A DNA stretch of 64,000 bases from Pseudomonadota bacterium. GTDB lineage: Bacteria > Pseudomonadota > Alphaproteobacteria > Rhizobiales > Aestuariivirgaceae. Numbering within the stretch: the first letter of the stretch is position 1; each line of letters starts with the position of its first letter. A program made the position numbers and the translations under genes. The stretch is taken from NCBI GenBank assembly GCA_963205315.1, contig CAUJIO010000078.1, positions 1-64,000 of the forward strand, in the 5' to 3' direction. A model generated the notes under the pieces. It was not told the origin of the DNA. It searched no databases and saw nothing but the letters and a program-made list of their open reading frames with translations. This document shows, in pieces, positions 16,758 through 25,671 of this stretch.

Positions 16758-17915
16758 ATGACAATCAACAGTGTGCAGGCCGCCGTCATGACGGGACCGG
16801 GACGAATGGAGACGCGCTCCTATCCCTATCCCGACGCTGGTGCCGACGGCATGGTCATAAAGCTCGAAATGTGCGGCATCTGTGGCACCGACAAGCACAC
16901 ATGGCGAGGCGAGACGACACAGTACGGCGGCACCCCCGCCGAAACGAGTACGCCATTTCCGATCATTCCGGGCCACGAGATCGTCGGCACGGTTGCCGAG
17001 GTCGGGCGCAACGCCAAGGACAATCTCGAATATACAGGCAAGGTCCTGAAGGTGGGCGACCGCGTCGTGATGTGTCCCGACATTCTCTGCGGGCGTTGCT
17101 GGTATTGCCGCAACAGCTTCGGCTTTCCGCTATGCGAGAACATTCGCGGCTATGGCAATCACTTTACTGCAGATGAAACGCCGCATCTCATGGGCGGATG
17201 GGCCGAATACCTCTATGTGCGGCCCGATGCCTTCGTTTACAAAGTGCCGGATAGCCTAGACGCAGAGCTGGCGGTTATGACCGAGCTGATGGCGGTGACC
17301 TTCAATCTCGACAAGGCCAAGGAATTCTCGGCCATGGACGGCGAGGGTTTCGGCGCCGGATCTTCTATCGCCGTGCAAGGCGTGGGGCCCATGGGTCTGC
17401 TGCATGTGTTCAAGGCGCGGGTCATGGGGGCAGGCGACATCATTGCGCTGGACCGGTCGGACTTCCGGCTGGCGATGGCGCGCAAGTTTGGAGCCGACTT
17501 CACCATCAATGTCACCGGGCTCAATGGAGACGAAATCATCGCCCGGGTGCGCGACTTGACCGAAGGCCGCGGCGCCGACGTGGTTCTCGAATGTACCGGC
17601 TATCCGGAGGCAGTTGAGCAAGGCGTGCAAATGGCGCGCCGCGGCGGCATGTATGTCGTGGCGGGCGTCTTTGCCGATGTCGGTCCCATCACCCTCAATC
17701 CGCACCATATTGCGGCGCGGCAGCTGCGCTTGGTCGGAATGTGCAATCATCCCCCGCGCGGCTATCCCGCCAGCATGAAGTTGCTTGAGAAATTCAAGGA
17801 CACTTTCCCTTTGCGCGACTTCGTCACGCATCGCTTCAAGGTGGATGAAGCCGCCAGCGCAATGGCCAAGGTGCAGGATCTCGATAGCTGCATGAAGATT
17901 GTGATCACGCCCTAA
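16758..17915 (+). CDS. Zinc-dependent alcohol dehydrogenase (MDR family)
   Basis: The 385-residue protein has the catalytic zinc site (MCGICGTDKHTW, then PGHEIVGTVAEVG) and a structural-zinc-like cysteine lobe (CPDILCGRCWYCRNSFGFPLC begins at about residue 102). The NAD-binding fold is SIAVQGVGPMGLLHVFKARV, followed by IALDRSDFRLAMARKFGADF. It should oxidise an alcohol or polyol; sorbitol/threonine-dehydrogenase-like enzymes are the nearest group I recognise. The ATG at 16758 is preferred over the GTG at 16755. No strong ribosome site is seen. The duplicated junction scar ends 74 bases upstream. Confidence 0.85.
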   Translation: MTINSVQAAVMTGPGRMETRSYPYPDAGADGMVIKLEMCGICGTDKHTWRGETTQYGGTPAETSTPFPIIPGHEIVGTVAEVGRNAKDNLEYTGKVLKVGDRVVMCPDILCGRCWYCRNSFGFPLCENIRGYGNHFTADETPHLMGGWAEYLYVRPDAFVYKVPDSLDAELAVMTELMAVTFNLDKAKEFSAMDGEGFGAGSSIAVQGVGPMGLLHVFKARVMGAGDIIALDRSDFRLAMARKFGADFTINVTGLNGDEIIARVRDLTEGRGADVVLECTGYPEAVEQGVQMARRGGMYVVAGVFADVGPITLNPHHIAARQLRLVGMCNHPPRGYPASMKLLEKFKDTFPLRDFVTHRFKVDEAASAMAKVQDLDSCMKIVITP

Positions 17916-18023
17916 CTCCACTCGGGGGAAGCCGAAAGCTTGGGTACTCCAATGACTCCTTATGGCGAGGATGTTCGCATTCCAGCGCCAGTTGCGAGCC
18001 TGTGGAGTAGGTAGCGTTGGACG

Positions 18024-18186
18024 TCATATGTAGACGAAGCACCAAATCAGAAGACGATTTCTGGCGCCGGTGTTCCTCACTGCGGCACAGATGCCGCGTA
18101 CGCAGCCGCGCAGCCAGCTGTGGGCCTGATCGCCGTCCATGCGGGGATGCCAGAGCATCGAGACCGTAAACGGCCCCGCTGGCGCC
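18024..18186 (-). pseudogene. LysR-family regulator C-terminal remnant
   Basis: The minus strand reads AGPFTVSMLWHPRMDGDQAH and then SWLRGCVRGICAAVRN before a stop at 18024-18026. This is the characteristic end of a LysR substrate-binding domain. The frame is closed by a TAA at about 18187, so only some 53 codons remain. Confidence 0.6.
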
Positions 18187-18205
18187 CTACTTTACGGGGA
18201 CCAAT

Positions 18206-18448
18206 TCACCTGATCACATAGATGTATGCGGTGGGAACCACATACTTCTCGGCAAGCTTGGTGGCAGGTACGCCCTTGGCGCGGGCGGCCCAAATTTGGT
18301 CCTTCATTTTCGCGGCATCTGCCGAGGATCGGCAAAGCCTCTCTGATCCCTTGGTAGCGGGCTCTTTCCCTGCAAGGGTGATCATTTTCTTTGTCGTCAC
18401 GATGATGCTGTTCAGTCGAGCAATCTGCTGCTTGCTTATTTCCATCAT
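18206..18448 (-). CDS. Small conserved hypothetical protein
   Basis: The protein is 79-80 residues and basic, with AADAAKMKDQIWAARAKGVP- and ATKLAEKYVVPTAYIYVI-like segments. The last part resembles a short helix-turn-helix found in many small rhizobial hypothetical proteins. Start is at 18448 or 18445. DNA binding is possible but not shown. Confidence 0.5.
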   Translation of the reverse strand: MMEISKQQIARLNSIIVTTKKMITLAGKEPATKGSERLCRSSADAAKMKDQIWAARAKGVPATKLAEKYVVPTAYIYVIR

Positions 18449-18645
18449 GTATCCATTTCTGGATTCAGGCTCTTTTCTGCAGTCTAGGTTTTCGGCACTC
18501 TCAGGGCAATAGTCTCGAATCGCTTGCGGCGAGCTGACAAGCCCTTGTTGTGTGGCCTACATTCTCGAGAAAGACGAGATCGACCGGCAGCATTGTTCTA
18601 TGCTGGCGATCCGACCTGGTGGTCTGCAACAACAAGGTGCGTTGT
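18449..18645. other. Intergenic, no gene seen
   Basis: A 197-base stretch before the amidohydrolase with no coding signal. AAGG at 18634-18637 is the only ribosome-site candidate for the next gene. Confidence 0.4.
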
Positions 18646-20037
18646 ATGAATGATGCCGTTGACCATGATCCAGAAGAGATTGCCTGGAACGCCATCAAGC
18701 CGGAGATTGAGCGGCTCTTCTCTCAGCAATGGGCGGACCCTGAATTGCCATGCATGGAGTATCGCTCGTCCGCGCGCCTTGCAGAATGGCTGGAGACACA
18801 TGGCTTTGCGGTCGAACGCCAAGCAGGTGGAGTTCCGACGGCCTTCGTCGCGCGGCGTGCCGTCGGCACAGGTCCCGTCATTGGGTTCCTCTGCGAATAT
18901 GATGCTCTGCCTGGCCTCGGCAACGCGGCATCAGCGAAGCGTGAGGGAACAGGACAGATCGCCGGACATGCCTGCGGGCACAATCACATCGGTCCTGCCA
19001 ATGCCGGCGCTGCGATCGCAGCCGCTGCTCTCTGCGAGAAACTCGGCGTCGCAGGAGAGATCCGCGTCATCGGCTGCCCCGCGGAAGAAATCCTCTGGGG
19101 CAAGATCGCTCTACTGAAGGCGGGCGTGTTCGATGGGATTGATGTGATCCTCACTTCGCATGGCGACTATCAGACAGGAGCCCTGTCCCGGCCGTGCCAG
19201 TCGGTCATATCCGGGGAATTCGTCTTCAATGGAGAGGCTGGCCATGGCGGTCAGCAGGGGCACAAGAATGCACTCCTCGTCGCCGAGCACGTCGTTGCCG
19301 CTGCAGAAAGGATCTGCGCGGAGACATACCCGAGTATTCGCCTGCGGCACGTGCTTCGCCGCGCCGGTGTCATGCCATCGATCACGCCTGCCGAGACCCG
19401 GGTCTGGTTCACAACGCGCGGCTATGACTTCAAGACAACGAATGACGCCTACACGGCCATCGTGGCAGCGGCGGAGAAGATTGCCCGAGAAGGAGGCGTC
19501 GCCATCCGGGAACAGTTCATCTCGGAGACTCGCGGTTACCTACCGAATGATACGATTGGCAGAACGTTGTTCGAGGTCATGTCTTCTCTTGGGCCGCCAC
19601 AATGGACGGAGTCGGATATTGCCTTCATGCAGTCTCTGGTGGCGAACTGTTCACCCGGCGCTGTGATGACCTTGGACCGGGATGTCCGATTTTTCGACAG
19701 TGGCGAGGACTACTATGGCCAGGATGACGGCGAGGTGAGCTGGCGCATTCCGCTGGGCCGGGTGAACTGGGCATATCCTGAGGAAGTGCCGATCCACCAT
19801 TGGGCGTGGACGGCGCTGTCGGGTCACCTCGCTAGTTCCCCTGGCCCGCTCTTGGCAGCCCGGACACTCGCCCAGACAGCCGTCAGACTTCTCACGTCGC
19901 CAGCCATCATTGACACCGCGAAAGCAGAACTGAAGAAACTGGTCGATGGGATCGCACTTGGGGAGCCGCGGCTCGGGGCATTCGAAGTCCTCACGAAGGA
20001 CCCGCAGTCATTCTGGGACGCGACATGGGTGAGTTGA
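18646..20037 (+). CDS. M20-family amidohydrolase, AbgB-like (p-aminobenzoyl-glutamate hydrolase type)
   Basis: The 463-residue protein follows the M20 pattern: EYDALPGLGN (metal-ligand region), GHACGHNHIGPANAGAA with the catalytic cysteine-histidine of amidohydrolases, and CPAEEILWGKIALLKAG. The dimerisation domain starts SVISGEFVFNGEAGHGGQQG. WRIPLGRVNWAYPEEVPIHH and TVWFT-like strands resemble AbgB. It probably cleaves an N-acyl or aminobenzoyl-glutamate type amide in the cytoplasm. Start is taken at the ATG at 18646, where family similarity begins. AbgA/AbgT partners are not in the window. Confidence 0.8.
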   Translation: MNDAVDHDPEEIAWNAIKPEIERLFSQQWADPELPCMEYRSSARLAEWLETHGFAVERQAGGVPTAFVARRAVGTGPVIGFLCEYDALPGLGNAASAKREGTGQIAGHACGHNHIGPANAGAAIAAAALCEKLGVAGEIRVIGCPAEEILWGKIALLKAGVFDGIDVILTSHGDYQTGALSRPCQSVISGEFVFNGEAGHGGQQGHKNALLVAEHVVAAAERICAETYPSIRLRHVLRRAGVMPSITPAETRVWFTTRGYDFKTTNDAYTAIVAAAEKIAREGGVAIREQFISETRGYLPNDTIGRTLFEVMSSLGPPQWTESDIAFMQSLVANCSPGAVMTLDRDVRFFDSGEDYYGQDDGEVSWRIPLGRVNWAYPEEVPIHHWAWTALSGHLASSPGPLLAARTLAQTAVRLLTSPAIIDTAKAELKKLVDGIALGEPRLGAFEVLTKDPQSFWDATWVS

Positions 20038-20122
20038 TGCCGCAAAGGACCCCGAACCGGCTTGGTCCTGTTCTTTCGCACTGCGTTCTCTGTTCAGCGC
20101 CAAAACGATCCCTGATCCAGTA

Positions 20123-20265
20123 AACAAATTCCCTGTTATCTCGCGTAGGGAATTCTGAGCTAACCCACTGGATTTTCGATGTTTTTCGAGGGTCAGGAGG
20201 CCGCCAGGAGCCTCATTTTCCGGAAATTTCCCTGTATTTTCCCTGTTACCAGGGAATTCTGGGCT
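20123..20265. repeat. Intergenic repeats built on TTCCCTGTTA
   Basis: ATTCCCTGTTATC, TTTCCCTGTATTTT and TTCCCTGTTACCAGGGAATT recur within 140 bases, with partly inverted arms (TTCCCTG/CAGGGAA). Motifs of this kind occur scattered in rhizobial genomes near recombinase genes as far as I recall. No coding function is claimed. Confidence 0.45.
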
Positions 20266-20290
20266 GAGACGGGTTCGTCACAGACTGCGT

Positions 20291-20372
20291 CCGCCACCAT
20301 TCAGTCCAGCGACATATCTCGGTCTCAGTCCGCTCCCACAACAGAGTGGACATTCCCGAGGCTTGGCCGATA
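20291..20372 (+). repeat. Right copy of the tRNA-3'-flank direct repeat
   Basis: CCGCCACCATTCAGTCCA (20291-20308) and GGACATTCCCGAGGCTTGGC (from 20348) match 124-141 and 181-200. The distance between the CCA and GACATTC is 50 bases in both copies. The tRNA part upstream is only faintly recognisable (GGGTTCG at 20271-20277). Confidence 0.5.
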
Positions 20373-20520
20373 ACCAGCATCGACAAGTTGGGCGAGAGAC
20401 GCGGAATCTGGGCCACTCGGGACTACAATGCCGACCCATCTAAGATGGCCATTTTCCGTCCCCTTTCCGCACACGAAAGCGGATGACGACCATGACCAGT
20501 ATGTGCGGTCAACCGGAGGT

Positions 20521-20703
20521 TCAAATCGCGGGGAACTTCAGCGCGCGGCGCTGATCAATCCAGAGCGCCGGAGGCGGCTTCAGGCAAATAGGCTTGCGTG
20601 AGTTGAGATCAACCGGCTGCCGCTCATGCATCATTGCTTCGACACGATCGGGCGCAAGGAAGGCGATCGACGTTAGTCCCGTCCGCTCTACCAAGCAGAT
20701 CAT
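20521..20703 (-). pseudogene. Serine recombinase C-terminal remnant
   Basis: The minus strand reads IAFLAPDRVEAMMHERQPVD, then PPPALWIDQRRALKFPAI and a stop. This aligns with LAFLAPDIVEAIVQGCQPVA and PLPVSWAEQRRILGF at the end of the recombinase at 336-1973. Only about 60 codons survive. It sits beyond the right-hand direct repeat in the same order and orientation as at the left end. Confidence 0.65.
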
Positions 20704-20862
20704 TTATGTTTGACAATGAAACGTTCCTCTGAGGTGTTTCATCCCGCAGTTGCCGTGGCTTGCGTCAAAACCAAAGACAACGGGGCCGGATTGGTGCGGA
20801 TTGCAGAGGTACGATCTAGGGGTGAGCCAGGCCGTATTATCCTGGCCGGCGGTCCCATTTCA
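20704..20862. other. Short intergenic stretch
   Basis: No gene seen between the recombinase remnant and the end of the HlyD gene. No clear terminator hairpin with a T-run is visible. Confidence 0.3.
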
Positions 20863-22176
20863 TCACGCGTCTCTGAACGAACGGTCGAGATAGTCCAGAA
20901 CGGGCTTCAGCACATAGGTCAATGGCGTCCGGCTTTCGGTCGCCATAAACGCTTCGACCGGCATGCCCGGCAACAGATCGTGCTTGCCAAGCTTGGCAAG
21001 CTCTTCCGGCCGCAACGAGATCTCGACCTCGTAATATAACTTGAGAGTCATGGCATCCTTGAATGCGTCCGGGGAGATGCGGCTGACTTGCCCCAGAATG
21101 ATCGGCAGCCTTCTGCGGTTGAAGGAGAGGAACTTGACTGACGTCATCTGGCCGACGAAGACCTGATCAATATCGGTGGCGGCAACCCTCACTCCCACCA
21201 CGAAGGGCTTGTCGCGTGGAACGATGTACATGAGAGGATCGGCGGCCACCACGACAGAACGCTCGCCCTGAACCTTGAGATCATGAACCCGTCCAGCCAC
21301 GGGCGCCCGGATCTCGAGCTTGGTCAAACTGTCGAGAAGGGCACTTCGCCTTTCCATGGCGCGGGCCCTTTCCGGCCTTACCTTGTTGAGATCCTCGGCG
21401 ATCTTGTCGCGCGCGTCTGGAATGACCGCGAGCTGCGCGAGTTTCAGCTCGGCGATCTTCCCCTTCAGTTCGGCGATCCGGGCCGTGATCTGGCCGATTT
21501 CGCCCTCATTCTTGAGATCCTCTTTCTGCAGCACATAGAGCTGGCCAAGCTTCACCAGCCCCTTGTCGGCGAGCTCACGCATTTGCTCGAGTTCCAGCTG
21601 GATGGGCTTCCGCGACTCGATCTTTGCCGCGAGTTCGGCCTCGTTGCCGGAAATCTGCTCAGCAACCTGGCCCATCTGTTCGGTCAACAGGTGGGCCTTC
21701 GCATCGAGTGACTGATAGTAGGTTTCGAGCTGGCGCTCCTGCCGCCGGACGAGGGCTTCGATCTGCGGATCACGGGTGGCCGCATCCTTCAGCATCGGAT
21801 CGAAACGAAGGTCGCGGCGGCCTTCGAGAATGGCTTCGAGCCGCGCCTCGCTCGCGAGGGCCTCGAAGAGATCGGTTTCGACGAGCTTCAGGTCGGACCG
21901 GAGCATCGTGTCGTCGAGACGGATCACAATCTGCCCAAGCTCAACGCTGTCGCCGCTGCGCGCGAGGACCTCGGCAATGACGCCGCCGATCGGGTGCTGC
22001 ACTGCGGTCATGTTGGTGGAAACCTCAACCTTGCCGCTGCCCAAAACGGCGCCGGCAATCTGCACGTTGGCACCCCATATACCGACGGCGCCGAACACCG
22101 CGGCGACGGCAATGACCCCGATGGCCATCGGCCGGGCGATACTCCATGTGCGGCGCGGCTTTGTGGCAGGTTCCAT
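20863..22176 (-). CDS. Type I secretion periplasmic adaptor, HlyD/PrsE family
   Basis: The 437-residue protein has one N-terminal membrane helix (about 16-36, PMAIGVIAVAAVFGAVGIWG) and a lipoyl-like half motif (TAVQHPIGGVIAEVLARSGD). A long coiled-coil hairpin covers about 90-280 (repeated QMRELADKGLV, AELKGKIAELKLAQ). The second lipoyl half is TKLEIRAPVAGRVHDLKVQG and the beta-barrel has LLPGMPVEAFMAT. It should span the periplasm between the ABC exporter and a TolC-like channel, which is not in the window. Its start is 4 bases after the ABC gene's stop, showing one operon. Confidence 0.9.
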   Translation of the reverse strand: MEPATKPRRTWSIARPMAIGVIAVAAVFGAVGIWGANVQIAGAVLGSGKVEVSTNMTAVQHPIGGVIAEVLARSGDSVELGQIVIRLDDTMLRSDLKLVETDLFEALASEARLEAILEGRRDLRFDPMLKDAATRDPQIEALVRRQERQLETYYQSLDAKAHLLTEQMGQVAEQISGNEAELAAKIESRKPIQLELEQMRELADKGLVKLGQLYVLQKEDLKNEGEIGQITARIAELKGKIAELKLAQLAVIPDARDKIAEDLNKVRPERARAMERRSALLDSLTKLEIRAPVAGRVHDLKVQGERSVVVAADPLMYIVPRDKPFVVGVRVAATDIDQVFVGQMTSVKFLSFNRRRLPIILGQVSRISPDAFKDAMTLKLYYEVEISLRPEELAKLGKHDLLPGMPVEAFMATESRTPLTYVLKPVLDYLDRSFRDA

Positions 22177-22180
22177 AGCG

Positions 22181-23911
22181 CTATTCGGCTCCTCCGCCGG
22201 TGGCGATCTTCTTCTCTGCCTTCTTGTCGCTCAGCTGGGTGACATTCTCCGGCACCGGGAAAGGCTTCAGGCGGCCGCCATCAAGCAGCAACTGGCCCGA
22301 GGTCATGGGCAATGACAGGCGCTGACGCGAGAAGATCAGGACGATGCAACCGCGGCTCTTGAGGTCGGCAAGAACGGGCCTCAGGCTCTTGTTCAATGCC
22401 TCCCGCATGCTGGCATCGGGCTCGTCGATCACCAGGATTTGGGGATCGTTGTAGAGCGCGCGGGCAAGGCCGAGGCGATAGCGGTCGCCGCGCGAGAACC
22501 CCGTTCCCGACTGGTCGAGCCGCATCATGTAGCCCTCGGGCAGCGCCAGGATGGTGTCGTGAATGCCGGCAGCCTTGGCGGCGGCAACGACCTTGTCGCG
22601 GCTTGCGTCGATATCCAGCCGCGAGATGTTTTCCTCAATCGTGCCGGCAACAAAGGTAACTGTCTCCGGAACGTAACCATAAATCCTCGAGGTTTCAGCC
22701 TCGGACAGGCGGCTGATGTTGCTGCTGCACAAGTGGATACTGCCGGCCGACAGCTTCCAGCCGCCGAGGATCGTCTCCGCGAGCACCGTCTTGCCGGAGC
22801 CGCTTGCACCGATGATCTCGATCACCTTGCCGGGAGCGACGTTCATGTTGACGCTGCGCAGCAGCGTGCGACCGGTGACCGGCGACTTCACCGACACGTT
22901 GCCGAGAGACAGCCTCAGGCGGTTGGCTGGAATGGCTTCACCGTTGGGATCGGCGAGTTCGGCATCCTTGGCGGCCAGCACCGCCTTGAGCTCGCGCCAA
23001 CGGCTGGCCGCTCGGCAGAGTTCCGGAAAATCACCGGCGAAGGATTCGACCGTTGCGAAGACGCGCGAGGTCAGAAACATGCCCGCCACCATGGCGCCGA
23101 CGGTCAATTCGTTGTGGAGGGCGTAGTAAGCGCCAACGGCCAGGACAGTGTATTGGAGCAGGACCCGCATCTGGCGCGTTGAAACGTCGAACCAGACTGT
23201 CCAGTCCTTGAACTCGATGGCGCGGTCGCGAGACTCTTGGCGTGCCAAAAGCCAGCGCTGCTTCAGAGACGCGCCCATCTCCTGTCCGCGGATGACGTTA
23301 CGCGACGAGACCATGATATCCTTCATTTCGGCAATGCGGCGGCTGGCCTGCTTCGCCCGGTCCTCCCTGGCGCCAGACGTCAACATCTGGACCAGGACCA
23401 CACAGACGAGCAGCGCGATGGCACTGAGGCAGAGCCAGCCCAGCATCGGGTGAAGGACAAAGACCATCACCACGAACATCGGCATCCAGATCATATCGAG
23501 CATCGATATCAATGCTCCCGAATTGAAGAAGGATCTCAGTCCATCGACCTCATCAAGGCCTGACGTCGGCTTCGATTGCGCCCGCGCGAAGAACTCGTTG
23601 CGTGAGGTCGCGGTGAAGAGGCGGGTTTCGATGCGCTCCTGAAACTGCGCCCCAAACCGCGCCATGATGCGGCGGCGCGAGTAATCGATGAGCCCCATCA
23701 GCAACACGAAAACCACCACCAGGCCGAACAGCGCCACGAGTGTTTCTTCAGATCGCGCCGGCAGCACGCGGTCGTAGATGAGCAGCATGAACAGCGGCCC
23801 GGTGAATCTCAGCAAGTTGAAAACGAAGCTCAGTACGAGTGCGACGGCCACGATGAAGCTGCCGCGCCACATCGCGTCCTTCATCGTGCTTTCGATCGTT
23901 TGTCCCGTCAT
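22181..23911 (-). CDS. Type I secretion ABC exporter, PrsD/PrtD-like, with altered ATPase motifs
   Basis: The 576-residue fusion has a six-helix membrane domain (about 15-310; VALVLSFVFNLLRFTGPLFM, MLLIYDRVLPARSEETL) and an ATPase domain. Walker A is GASGSGKT near 370. The signature region reads FSRGDRYRLGLARAL instead of LSGGQ. Walker B is LVIDEPDA near 495. The H-loop position reads VLIFSRQR rather than a THR-type motif with histidine. Catalysis may be slow or unusual. Start 23911 has GAGGAG 5-6 bases before it. A longer frame to 24145 overlaps the oxygenase gene and is rejected. Confidence 0.85.
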   Translation of the reverse strand: MTGQTIESTMKDAMWRGSFIVAVALVLSFVFNLLRFTGPLFMLLIYDRVLPARSEETLVALFGLVVVFVLLMGLIDYSRRRIMARFGAQFQERIETRLFTATSRNEFFARAQSKPTSGLDEVDGLRSFFNSGALISMLDMIWMPMFVVMVFVLHPMLGWLCLSAIALLVCVVLVQMLTSGAREDRAKQASRRIAEMKDIMVSSRNVIRGQEMGASLKQRWLLARQESRDRAIEFKDWTVWFDVSTRQMRVLLQYTVLAVGAYYALHNELTVGAMVAGMFLTSRVFATVESFAGDFPELCRAASRWRELKAVLAAKDAELADPNGEAIPANRLRLSLGNVSVKSPVTGRTLLRSVNMNVAPGKVIEIIGASGSGKTVLAETILGGWKLSAGSIHLCSSNISRLSEAETSRIYGYVPETVTFVAGTIEENISRLDIDASRDKVVAAAKAAGIHDTILALPEGYMMRLDQSGTGFSRGDRYRLGLARALYNDPQILVIDEPDASMREALNKSLRPVLADLKSRGCIVLIFSRQRLSLPMTSGQLLLDGGRLKPFPVPENVTQLSDKKAEKKIATGGGAE

Positions 23912-23969
23912 TCGGCTCCTCAGCCCAATTGGTCCCAGTGGCCAGACCCAACCGCTACGCCGAAGGTCC

Positions 23970-24635
23970 TCATATCTTTTGCTGGTTGAGGTTGAAGCTG
24001 ATGATGATGCGATGACCAGCGCGGCCTGCTTCCTTCGACATGTTGGGATCGACGCCGTGATAGAGCCAGCTTGGAAACAACAGCATGCGATCCGGTTTCG
24101 GCGTGAAGCGCACCTTCGTCCAGCATTCCTTTGGGCGCTTGGCATTCGGCCGGTATTTCGGCTGGTTCATCAGGTGGGCGGTGCGCGGCTCGATGAACTC
24201 GATGTCGCCCGCCCCCTTTGGCGCCTGGATGTAGTAGACGCCGCTCCACATGCAGCCCGGATGCACGTGGGCGCGGTTGGAACTGCCGGGCGGATTGATG
24301 ATCGACCACATGGTGCCGATCTTCATTGCGTGATTGGCCGAGTAGCTGAGCTCGCTCGACATGCGTTCCGTGGCGACACGAATGTGATTGACGAGCTCGG
24401 TGTATTCCTTCTTCTTGTGCAGGTCAGGCTGGCTGTGCCAGCCGCCAAGTTCCTCGTAGTTCGACCGTGCAATGCCCTTCTGGTCGCGATCCCGCTCGGC
24501 ATAGATTGCCTCGAGAAGTTTCGTGTTCAAGGCGTCGGCATTTGCCACTTCGATCTGGAAAATAACTGTCGGAAAGTACGTTTTCATCACGAAGCTGCTC
24601 ATCAGCCCCGTATCCGTCTCATTCTTCGTCAGCAT
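23970..24635 (-). CDS. 2OG-Fe(II) oxygenase-like protein (TIGR02466 type)
   Basis: The 221-residue protein has the cupin-fold motifs of this oxygenase group. The iron-binding region is SNRAHVHPGCMWSGVYYIQA, the distal histidine is in LLFPSWLYHGVDPN, and the 2-oxoglutarate-binding arginine is in GHRIIISFNLN. GGWHSQPDLH and WSIINPPGS are also typical. Such enzymes hydroxylate side chains or small molecules; the substrate here is not known. It is the first gene of the operon with the ABC exporter and HlyD adaptor, 58 bases upstream of the ABC start, so its target could be the exported polypeptide (inference). Confidence 0.8.
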   Translation of the reverse strand: MLTKNETDTGLMSSFVMKTYFPTVIFQIEVANADALNTKLLEAIYAERDRDQKGIARSNYEELGGWHSQPDLHKKKEYTELVNHIRVATERMSSELSYSANHAMKIGTMWSIINPPGSSNRAHVHPGCMWSGVYYIQAPKGAGDIEFIEPRTAHLMNQPKYRPNAKRPKECWTKVRFTPKPDRMLLFPSWLYHGVDPNMSKEAGRAGHRIIISFNLNQQKI

Positions 24636-24814
24636 TCAGCCCTCCCAAGCCATCGGCTGGTCAACGCCCTACACAAAAACCTTAACACTTCCTTAGTTGA
24701 ACTCAAGATCCCGTAGACCACCCGTTGCATCAGGGTTAACTTGAGCAGATACTTTCCAGCCAGATATTTTGCACCTGCCAGCAGGCGGGCACGGTGAGCG
24801 AGGAGCAGGTCGCG
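24636..24814. promoter_or_regulatory. Divergent intergenic region of the exporter cluster
   Basis: A 179-base gap between divergent starts of the oxygenase/exporter operon and the metallopeptidase-like pair. It is locally AT-rich (around 24670-24745, CTTAACACTTCCTTAGTTGA) and should hold promoters for both directions. No exact boxes are called. Confidence 0.4.
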
Positions 24815-25660
24815 ATGGGCAGCCGAAACATTGCACACCGGGGCTCGCTGCACGCCTGGCTTGCCGCTGCGGCTCTGTTCGCGTTCCTGATGATCTTCAC
24901 AGAGGGTGAGGCACTCGCCGGGGCGGAAGGCGATCCGCCTTTCAGCGACACGGCCGGGACCGTATTCGACATCATCCAAAAAGGCGATCCAACGGCCTTC
25001 GTCTGCCTCGATGCATCAGGCCGTGGCGAACGCCAGATCTGGGACAAGCGGGTCGACGGCGAGCCGGTGGTCAATGCCTACCTGTTTCACGCTCGCTTCA
25101 GCGATGGCACAAATATCGAGGTCGCCGTCAATCCGGAGTTCGGTTCGCGTGAAGCCGCCGAGAAGGAGGCCAGCCGCTACACGGCGGCTCTGGGACAATT
25201 GCCCACCAGCCTCCGGAGAGGCATCAACCGCGTCAGCGTTCATGAGGGCCGCAAGAGTTTTCATGCCGGAACCGGCCAGATCGTATTCTATGCCGGGACG
25301 GCAACGGAGCGGGAAAGCTACAATCACCTCGAAGAGTCGATCTTTCATGAAGCGGTTCACGCCTCGTGGGACGCCGAGCATCGCCTTGTCCCTGCATGGG
25401 TGAAAGCGCAACGTGACGATGGCGGCTTCCTCACCAGCTACGCCAGCAGGAGTCCCGACCGCGAGGACCTGTCCGAAACCGCTCTCTTCGCTTTCGCGAT
25501 CCTCTACCACCCGGACCGCCTCCCGCCGGCAGATACCGAGGCAACTCTGAAAGCTGTGCCGAACCGCATCGCCTATATCCGCGGGCTGCTGCCTCCGGAC
25601 AAGCCGCTCTTCGTCGATGACGGACCGCCGCAGGGCTGCGCGGCAAAGTCCGTGGACTGA
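24815..25660 (+). CDS. Exported HExxH metallopeptidase-like protein, family not recognised
   Basis: The 281-residue protein has an N-terminal signal or anchor (AWLAAAALFAFLMIFTEGEA, likely cut after ALAGA). A central HEAVH zinc motif sits in LEESIFHEAVHASWD near residue 185. DREDLSETALFAFAILYHPD downstream could give the third ligand. The ATG at 24815 has AGGAG 9-10 bases upstream; a GTG at 24794 is possible. It is followed 11 bases later by a second metallopeptidase-like gene. The likely site is the periplasm, where it could process the exported acidic protein (inference). Confidence 0.65.
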   Translation: MGSRNIAHRGSLHAWLAAAALFAFLMIFTEGEALAGAEGDPPFSDTAGTVFDIIQKGDPTAFVCLDASGRGERQIWDKRVDGEPVVNAYLFHARFSDGTNIEVAVNPEFGSREAAEKEASRYTAALGQLPTSLRRGINRVSVHEGRKSFHAGTGQIVFYAGTATERESYNHLEESIFHEAVHASWDAEHRLVPAWVKAQRDDGGFLTSYASRSPDREDLSETALFAFAILYHPDRLPPADTEATLKAVPNRIAYIRGLLPPDKPLFVDDGPPQGCAAKSVD

Positions 25661-25671
25661 GCGGCCGACAC

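Noticed and set aside
22181-24145. Upstream extension of the ABC exporter to 24145
   Set aside because: The extra residues are the antiparallel-frame shadow of the oxygenase gene; the ATG at 23911 has a strong GAGGAG site.
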